From Aequorivita sp. UBA3180 (GTDB lineage: Bacteria; Bacteroidota; Bacteroidia; Flavobacteriales; Flavobacteriaceae), in assembly GCA_002364215.1 (NCBI GenBank), contig DEXQ01000018.1, positions 394,893-458,892 of the forward strand: DNA of 64,000 bases. The letters are read 5' to 3'. Of this stretch, positions 58,784 to 64,000 are shown piece after piece. The notes under the pieces are model-generated. The model was not told where the DNA came from. It worked only from the letters and a program-made list of their open reading frames with translations, and did no database searches. Within the stretch, counting starts at the first letter, position 1; each line of letters begins with the position of its first letter. A program made the position numbers and the translations under genes.

Positions 58784-58799
58784 GGGGAGACAGCTCCCC
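58784..58799. repeat. GC-rich hairpin GGGGAG-ACAG-CTCCCC
   Basis: This perfect 6-bp stem with a 4-nt loop lies between the acetyltransferase and the second sugar transferase. No T run follows, so it is not a standard terminator. It may affect translation or stability of the downstream gene, which has no normal start codon. Confidence 0.4.
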
Positions 58800-58811
58800 A
58801 CCGCCTACTGA

Positions 58812-59411
58812 ACACTAGGCCTAAACCTAGAAATCAAACCCAAAATACGCACTTTTATCAAAAGAACATTTGACATATCACTTGCTATCACAATCTTGCT
58901 AATTTTCGGTTGGTTAATCCTTATATTATTTTTTTTTGCTTTTATCGATACAGGCAAAGGCCTTTTTCTTCAAACACGGGTAGGGCGGTATGGTAAACTG
59001 TTTACTATTTATAAAATCCGAAGTATGCATAATAAAAAAGGAAATATTTCAAATTATGGTAGATTTCTGCGACGTTCCAAGTTGGATGAGTTGCCACAAC
59101 TTTTAAATATCATTCTGGGGCAAATGAGTTTTGTAGGGCCACGGCCCGATATACCCGGCTATTATGACCAATTGCAGGGAGAGGCCCGGAAGCTTCTAAA
59201 ATTAAAACCTGGGTTTTGCAGTAGGGCTGCACTCAAATATTTTAACGAGGAGTCACTCTTGGCTGCTCAGCAGGATCCGCTGTACTATAACGACACCATC
59301 ATATTTCCTGATAAAGTGCAAATGAATCTTGAATACTATTACCATCAATCTTTTTTAGAAGATTTAAGAATTTTATGGAAGTGTTTATTGCGTAAAACGG
59401 GAGGGATTTGA
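58812..59411 (+). CDS. Second sugar transferase, no canonical start codon
   Basis: The frame is open from 58812 (after an in-frame TGA) and encodes the expected N-terminus IKRTFDISLAITILLIFGWLIL, then DTGKGLFLQTRVGRYGKLFTIYKIRSM, SKLDELPQLLNII, FVGPRPDIPGYY and, unlike the first enzyme, KPGFCSRAALKYFNEE and a C-terminal FPDKVQMNLEYY. That last pattern belongs to a recognised Bacteroidota subgroup of phosphoglycosyl transferases. There is no ATG, GTG or TTG before the conserved N-terminus; the first TTG (58896) would cut the membrane helix in half. It is either started at ATC/ATA or is a recent loss of the start. It is otherwise intact. Confidence 0.75.
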   Translation, partial: TLGLNLEIKPKIRTFIKRTFDISLAITILLIFGWLILILFFFAFIDTGKGLFLQTRVGRYGKLFTIYKIRSMHNKKGNISNYGRFLRRSKLDELPQLLNIILGQMSFVGPRPDIPGYYDQLQGEARKLLKLKPGFCSRAALKYFNEESLLAAQQDPLYYNDTIIFPDKVQMNLEYYYHQSFLEDLRILWKCLLRKTGGI

Positions 59412-59520
59412 ATTAAGGATACAAATTACGAGTCAAGATGGTGGAAGTTGAGACAAGCAATAATTATTTAAATTTTGATAGTAAGCAGTAACCATAAACT
59501 ATTGTGGAATTGGTTGGTAA

Positions 59521-59568
59521 CTTTATAGCGATAAAGTGCGGGCATACTTCTAAAACTGCTTACTTTTG
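59521..59568 (+). promoter_or_regulatory. Promoter region of the aminotransferase gene
   Basis: TACTTTTG at 59561-59568 is a good -7 element 20 bp before the ATG at 59589. A hairpin CTTTAT-AGCG-ATAAAG (59521-59536) lies near the -33 position and could be an operator; that is inferred. Confidence 0.5.
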
Positions 59569-59588
59569 CAAAAAAATTGTAGACAGTT

Positions 59589-60728
59589 ATGTCAGAATCA
59601 AAAATATACCTTTCTTCTCCCCATATGGGCGGTACAGAGCAATCTTTTGTTAAAGAAGCTTTCGATACTAATTGGATTGCACCTCTGGGCCCAAATGTAG
59701 TAGGTTTTGAAAAAGATTTGGAAAGCTATCTTGGGAATGGAAACCACGTTGCAGCTTTGAGTTCGGGAACCGCAGCATTGCATTTAGCCTTAATTTTATT
59801 GGGAGTGGGTAAAGGTGATGAGGTGATCTGCCAAAGTATGACATTTTCTGCCTCTGCAAACCCCATAGTCTATCAAGGGGCAACTCCAATTTTTGTTGAT
59901 AGCGAACCCGAAACTTGGAACATTTGTCCGAACCATTTGGAGGAAGCTATAAAAGATCGAATTGCAAAGGGTAAAAAACTCAAAGCAATCATAGCCGTTC
60001 ATCTTTACGGAATGCCTTACAGAGCTGAAGAAATAAAGAAAATTTCAGAAAAATATGAAATCCCGATAGTTGAGGATAGTGCCGAAGCATTGGGAAGCAG
60101 TTATAAGGGACAAAAATGTGGCACCTTTGGAGATATATCCATCCTATCTTTCAATGGAAACAAAATCATTACAACTTCGGGAGGAGGTGCTTTGGTATCC
60201 CGAAATTTGAAACACAAGGAAAAAGCTATTTTCTTGGCAACGCAAGCAAGGGATGCGGCACCACATTACCAACATTCTGAAATAGGCTATAATTATAGGT
60301 TGAGCAATATTTCAGCAGGCATAGGTCGCGGACAAATGGAGATATTAGACAAGCACGTTGCTTTGCGAAGACAAATGAACGACTTTTACAAAGACATCTT
60401 TAAGAATACAGATGGAGTTAAATTATTCACAGAACCTAACAAAAATTATTTTTCAAACCATTGGCTTTCCTGTGTTCTTGTAGATAAAAATGTTTGTGGT
60501 TTTTCAAGTGAAGAAATTAGGTTGGCAATGGCAGAAAATAATATTGAGTGCAGACCGTTATGGAAGCCGATGCATTTACAGCCTGTATTTAAGAATGCTC
60601 CATATTTTGGCGGGAAAGTTTCAGAGAATCTATTCGATATCGGCCTTTGTTTACCCTCTGGTTCGAATTTGACAATTAAAGAAAAAGTTAAGATTAACGA
60701 TGTTTTAGTGCGTTTCATCGATAATTGA
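59589..60728 (+). CDS. DegT/DnrJ/EryC1-family aminotransferase (PglE-like)
   Basis: This 379-aa PLP enzyme opens IYLSSPHMGGTEQSFVKEAFDTNWIAPLGPNV, as in PglE and related sugar aminotransferases. PLP-site features are ALSSGTAALHLAL, VEDSAEALGSSYKG and the Schiff-base lysine in SFNGNKIITTSGGG. It would aminate the 4-keto sugar produced by the dehydratase encoded next, completing with PglD the diacetamido-trideoxyhexose route. The dehydratase promoter lies 2 bp after its stop. Confidence 0.94.
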   Translation: MSESKIYLSSPHMGGTEQSFVKEAFDTNWIAPLGPNVVGFEKDLESYLGNGNHVAALSSGTAALHLALILLGVGKGDEVICQSMTFSASANPIVYQGATPIFVDSEPETWNICPNHLEEAIKDRIAKGKKLKAIIAVHLYGMPYRAEEIKKISEKYEIPIVEDSAEALGSSYKGQKCGTFGDISILSFNGNKIITTSGGGALVSRNLKHKEKAIFLATQARDAAPHYQHSEIGYNYRLSNISAGIGRGQMEILDKHVALRRQMNDFYKDIFKNTDGVKLFTEPNKNYFSNHWLSCVLVDKNVCGFSSEEIRLAMAENNIECRPLWKPMHLQPVFKNAPYFGGKVSENLFDIGLCLPSGSNLTIKEKVKINDVLVRFIDN

Positions 60729-60730
60729 GG

Positions 60731-60738
60731 TATATTTG
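60731..60738 (+). promoter_or_regulatory. -7 promoter element for the dehydratase
   Basis: TATATTTG starts 2 bp after the aminotransferase stop, giving a predicted start near 60744 and supporting either the GTG at 60760 or the ATG at 60796. Confidence 0.45.
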
Positions 60739-60795
60739 TAGCCCCAAATCGAATGAATCGTGTTTCATAATATTACTCTTTTTTCAAAAATTATA

Positions 60796-62721
60796 ATGCG
60801 AACAAAAAAATTGACCTTTTTAGATCAAAAATATCTTCCGCGTTGGGCTGTGTTTTTATTGGACATTTTTATATGTATCATTTCTTTCGCCCTAATGTTT
60901 TTGATATTGGATGGCACGCCTTTAAATTTTCATTCCACTTGGCCTACTCCTTTTAGGGCGGTTTTTCTTTTATCCATTAATATTTTCTTTTTCTATGCTT
61001 TAAGAACTTATGCAGGGATTGTTCGCCACTCCACATTTACAGATGTCTTTAAAGTAGCGTCTTCTTCTTTTTTAACAGCTATAACAGCTGTTATTTTCAA
61101 CTATATTTACTTTGCCTTCGCAGGGAATAAAATATTCCTTACTACAGGAATTTTACTTTACATGTTTTTTTCCTTCACTTTTATGCTTTTCTTCAGAATT
61201 GCTGTAAAAGAAGCATATCAATATCTAAAGGCTAGTGCGACTGGAAAGCTAAAGAAAAGAGTAGTGATACTGGGCACGGATGATCAAACAATCTCCTTGG
61301 GTAAAGCCCTAACTACAGAATCAAACCTTCCATACAAATTGGTGGGCTTTATTACTGAAAACCAAATAAATAAGAGTTTGAAAATTCTGAACAAGCCAGT
61401 TTTTTCAGTGCCCATAACTACGGAATCCAATGAGTTTACTGAACTTTTGGCTCAGCATAACCTAGATGGAGTTTTAATAGTTAGCGAATCTCTTAACATT
61501 AAAGAAAAAAATCAAATTGTTGAAGCTTGTTTGGCAAATAAGGTTGAAATCTTTAATGTGCCTCTTGTGGAACACTGGAATAGAAAAGAGGATATTCAAA
61601 CACAGATAAAACCTATTCAGATTGAAGATCTGCTAGAGCGCTCTCAAATAGCCATGGATGTGGAACTCATAAAAAACGACCTGCGGGGCAAAACTATCTT
61701 AGTTACTGGGGGTGCGGGTTCTATTGGAAGTGAAATTGTAAAACAATTGGCGGCTTTTAAGCCAATGAAAATTGTCATTTTGGATAACGCTGAGTCTGCC
61801 CTCCATGATATGGAACTTTACATGAATCAGCATCACGAAGGTTTGAGTTTTTCAATCCTATTAGCAGATATAAGAAACCGCGAAAGGATGGAAATACTTT
61901 TTGCAAAATACAAGTTTGACTTGGTTTATCATGCCGCGGCATATAAGCATGTACCTTTAATTGAAAAGAATCCGCACGAAGCAATTTATGTGAATATTGG
62001 CGGGACTATCAATTTAGCAAATCTCTCAGTAAAGCACAATGTTGATAAATTTGTAATGATTTCTACGGACAAAGCTGTCAACCCAACAAATGTAATGGGA
62101 GCTTCAAAGCGTGCTGCGGAAATGTATGTACAATCACTTCAAAATCACGTTAACAACAATACACGCTTTATCACAACCCGTTTTGGAAATGTATTGGGTT
62201 CCAACGGATCTGTTATTCCTTATTTCAGAAAGCAAATTGCAGCTGGCGGGCCATTAACCGTAACCCATAAAGATATTATTAGATATTTTATGACCATAAG
62301 TGAAGCCTGCCAATTGGTGCTACAGGCTGGAACTATGGGTAATGGAGGCGAAATTTACGTTTTTGATATGGGCAAACCTATAAAAATTCTTGACATGGCG
62401 AAACGAATGATTCGTCTTTCGGGATTAAAACCATATGAGGATATTGATATTGAAATCACAGGGCTAAGACCCGGTGAGAAATTATACGAAGAATTGTTGA
62501 ACGACAGTAGTACCTCATTGCCTACCTATCACCCCAAAATTATGGTTTCTAAAGTTCCCGTTGTGGAATATGAGCTAATAGCTGCCAAGATGCAAGAAAT
62601 TATTTCTATTTCTGAAAACGGAAAAAGTAAAGAAATAGTAAAAAAGTTAAAAGAATTGATTCCAGAGTTTTTGAGCAAAAATTCAGAATTTGAAGTTTTG
62701 GATGTTCAGAAACACACATAA
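60796..62721 (+). CDS. Membrane UDP-sugar 4,6-dehydratase (PglF/WbpM/CapD type)
   Basis: This protein of about 641 aa has four N-terminal membrane helices (WAVFLLDIFICIISFALMFLIL onward), a first Rossmann domain (KKRVVILGTDDQTISLG) and a catalytic SDR domain with VTGGAGSIGSEIVKQL, the YHAAAYKHVPLIE stretch and STDKAVNPTNVMGASKR, where Met replaces the usual SDR tyrosine, as is typical for PglF-like enzymes. It converts UDP-GlcNAc to the 4-keto-6-deoxy sugar. A GTG at 60760 would add twelve residues; the ATG at 60796 matches family starts better. Confidence 0.94.
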   Translation: MRTKKLTFLDQKYLPRWAVFLLDIFICIISFALMFLILDGTPLNFHSTWPTPFRAVFLLSINIFFFYALRTYAGIVRHSTFTDVFKVASSSFLTAITAVIFNYIYFAFAGNKIFLTTGILLYMFFSFTFMLFFRIAVKEAYQYLKASATGKLKKRVVILGTDDQTISLGKALTTESNLPYKLVGFITENQINKSLKILNKPVFSVPITTESNEFTELLAQHNLDGVLIVSESLNIKEKNQIVEACLANKVEIFNVPLVEHWNRKEDIQTQIKPIQIEDLLERSQIAMDVELIKNDLRGKTILVTGGAGSIGSEIVKQLAAFKPMKIVILDNAESALHDMELYMNQHHEGLSFSILLADIRNRERMEILFAKYKFDLVYHAAAYKHVPLIEKNPHEAIYVNIGGTINLANLSVKHNVDKFVMISTDKAVNPTNVMGASKRAAEMYVQSLQNHVNNNTRFITTRFGNVLGSNGSVIPYFRKQIAAGGPLTVTHKDIIRYFMTISEACQLVLQAGTMGNGGEIYVFDMGKPIKILDMAKRMIRLSGLKPYEDIDIEITGLRPGEKLYEELLNDSSTSLPTYHPKIMVSKVPVVEYELIAAKMQEIISISENGKSKEIVKKLKELIPEFLSKNSEFEVLDVQKHT

Positions 62722-62780
62722 TCTCGAATTTTCATCCCCAGAGATACTAAATAATCACCTGCTATAATATATGAAGGCCT

Positions 62781-62788
62781 TATATTTG
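62781..62788 (+). promoter_or_regulatory. -7 promoter element for the export genes
   Basis: TATATTTG lies 20 bp before the ATG at 62809, so the Wza/Wzc-type genes probably have their own start. Confidence 0.45.
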
Positions 62789-62808
62789 CGCCTTAAAAAA
62801 TAACTTTA

Positions 62809-63564
62809 ATGAATAAAATTGCAATACTGCTTTTAATCTGTTCAAGTCTTTTTTCTTGTGCTACAAAAAAGGAAATCTTGTATTTTCAAGATGCTGAAAA
62901 TCTAAACTTGAAAGAAATTGAAACCTCTTTTGAGCCTATCATTGAGCCCAATGATATTCTTTATATAACCGTATCTTCCATAGACGAGGAAGTAGTAAGG
63001 CCATTCAAACGCACTATTGGTTCAGAAGGAGCTCCCGTAACAAACAACATACAGTTACAGGGGTATTTAGTGGATGCTGATGGAGATATTCGTTTTCCAG
63101 TTTTGGGTACCCTTTCAGTGATGGGAAAAACAAGAGGTATAGTAGAAGAGGAATTAAAAGCCAAGCTTTCAGAATATATAACGGATGTGGTAGTGGATGT
63201 ACGTATCATCAATTTCAAAATAACGGTAATTGGAGAAGTGAGAAATCCCGGTGTCTTCCGAATTCAGGACGAACGGGTCACCTTGCCAGAGGCAATTGCC
63301 TTGGCAGGAGATTTGACCATAGACGGAAAGCGTACGGAGGTTACGGTTATACGTGAAGAAAATGGTGTGCGTAAAGTAGCCAGGATTGACTATACCAGTT
63401 CAGACCTTTTTACATCACCTTATTATTTTTTAAAGCAGAACGACATAGTTTACGTTGAGCCTTCGTTAAAAGGAGTCCGCAAATCAGGGTTTATTCCTGA
63501 TGTTCCCGCACTTCTTTCACTTGTAACTGTCGTGCTTAGCACCGTTATTCTTTTAACCCGATAA
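62809..63564 (+). CDS. Polysaccharide export lipoprotein (Wza-like)
   Basis: This 251-aa protein has a lipobox LFSC (about residue 18), a polysaccharide-export domain opening IIEPNDILYITVSSID, and an SLBB domain with FKITVIGEVRNPGVFRIQDERVTLPEAIALAGDL. A C-terminal membrane-type segment (LLSLVTVVLSTVILLTR) follows, as in Bacteroidota Wza relatives. It forms the outer-membrane/periplasmic export channel. The Wzc-type gene follows after 16 bp. Confidence 0.93.
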   Translation: MNKIAILLLICSSLFSCATKKEILYFQDAENLNLKEIETSFEPIIEPNDILYITVSSIDEEVVRPFKRTIGSEGAPVTNNIQLQGYLVDADGDIRFPVLGTLSVMGKTRGIVEEELKAKLSEYITDVVVDVRIINFKITVIGEVRNPGVFRIQDERVTLPEAIALAGDLTIDGKRTEVTVIREENGVRKVARIDYTSSDLFTSPYYFLKQNDIVYVEPSLKGVRKSGFIPDVPALLSLVTVVLSTVILLTR

Positions 63565-63580
63565 TACCCCGCCAATTGTT

Positions 63581-64000
63581 ATGGAGGAAAATAGATACAA
63601 ACGTGAAACCAAAGAATTATCGCTGCGCGAAATAATAGAACAATACACACGCTATTGGTATCTTTTCGTACTTGGTGTAATAATTGCCTTGGCGCTCGCA
63701 TTCGTCTATTTGCGCTACACAACGGCACTCTATCAAACACGTGCTACAATAATTATTAAAGATGAAAAAAGTGCCAGTAGCCCTATGGAAATGGCAGCTT
63801 TTTCGCAATTCGGGAGTTTTCTTTCACGGTTTAATACGAGCAAGATTGATAACGAGTTGGCAATTTTCAACTCGAAGCGCATTATTTCAAAAACCATAAA
63901 GGAACTCGGTCTTAACGTTAAATACGAATCGGTTGGCGCAATAAAAACTTCGGAAATATACTCCTATATTCCTTTTAACGTTCAATATCAATCTTTTAAG
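63581..64000 (+). CDS. Wzc-like polysaccharide co-polymerase / tyrosine kinase, N-terminal part (truncated by window edge)
   Basis: From the ATG at 63581 the frame stays open for 140 codons to the window edge. It encodes LSLREIIEQYTRYWYLFVLGVIIALALAFVYLRYTT, the first Wzz-domain membrane helix, then YQTRATIIIKDEKSA and SKIDNELAIFNSKRIISKTIKELGL, all typical of Wzc/BY-kinase N-termini. Only the periplasmic Wzz part is visible; the kinase domain, if present, lies outside. It pairs with the Wza-like gene. Confidence 0.92.
   Translation, partial: MEENRYKRETKELSLREIIEQYTRYWYLFVLGVIIALALAFVYLRYTTALYQTRATIIIKDEKSASSPMEMAAFSQFGSFLSRFNTSKIDNELAIFNSKRIISKTIKELGLNVKYESVGAIKTSEIYSYIPFNVQYQSFK

Overview
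The window is a chromosomal segment of a Bacteroidota bacterium, most likely a marine-type member of the Flavobacteriaceae. The evidence is an AT-rich composition, -7 promoter elements of the TAnnTTTG type with little Shine-Dalgarno signal, a T9SS type A C-terminal sorting domain, menaquinone genes, a fused alpha/beta 2-oxoacid dehydrogenase E1 and many flavobacterial exported proteins. No rRNA, tRNA, CRISPR array, prophage or complete insertion sequence was recognised.

Layout. 1-8226 is menaquinone synthesis (3' end of menF, menD, menB), interrupted by cvfB and a small redox-type group: a MarR regulator with a cysteine-rich tail, a DUF2024 protein, an exported protein and a CPVC thioredoxin-like protein, with palindromic operator-like sites. 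Two exported proteins follow, one of them a C1 peptidase. 8253-10208 is an accessory-looking patch: a small STAS-like paralogue, an HTH regulator, a ten-unit 21-bp tandem repeat and an unknown 272-aa protein. 10406-12332 holds asnB behind what reads as a complete ribosome-mediated attenuator: a 14-residue leader peptide with five consecutive Asn codons, an antiterminator and an intrinsic terminator. 12509-34404 is mostly housekeeping and envelope genes: fused E1, a degenerate M1-peptidase-like barrel protein, a T9SS-secreted nuclease/phosphatase-fold protein, a LOG-family protein, uvrA, gamma-glutamyltransferase, AcpH, an acyltransferase, glmM, an LpxL-like acyltransferase, rhomboid, SIMPL and TlpA proteins.

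34539-46095 carries a GAF protein, a convergent HD-PycTM (Pycsar effector-type) membrane protein, a tandem pair of giant lipoprotein metallophosphoesterase/Omp85 fusions (the first with its metal ligands substituted, the second with an A7G9 tract in its coding sequence) and dps. 46601-51056 is a PAPS-forming cluster (cysQ, duplicated DUF2061, cysC, cysD, cysN) split by a GxxExxY-family gene bracketed by inverted 9-bp repeat arrays.

51158-64000 is a surface-polysaccharide locus: flippase, acetyltransferases, ATP-grasp protein, Wzy-like protein, two GT4 glycosyltransferases, two initiating sugar transferases, a PglF/PglE/PglD-type set for a diacetamido-trideoxyhexose, and Wza/Wzc export genes running off the window. 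The PAPS genes directly upstream make a sulfated polymer conceivable, but no sulfotransferase is present here.

The strongest candidate for an undescribed system is the Asn leader-peptide attenuator of asnB. Also notable are the phased 21-bp array, the catalytically dead/live phosphoesterase-barrel pair and the GxxExxY element inside the cys operon.
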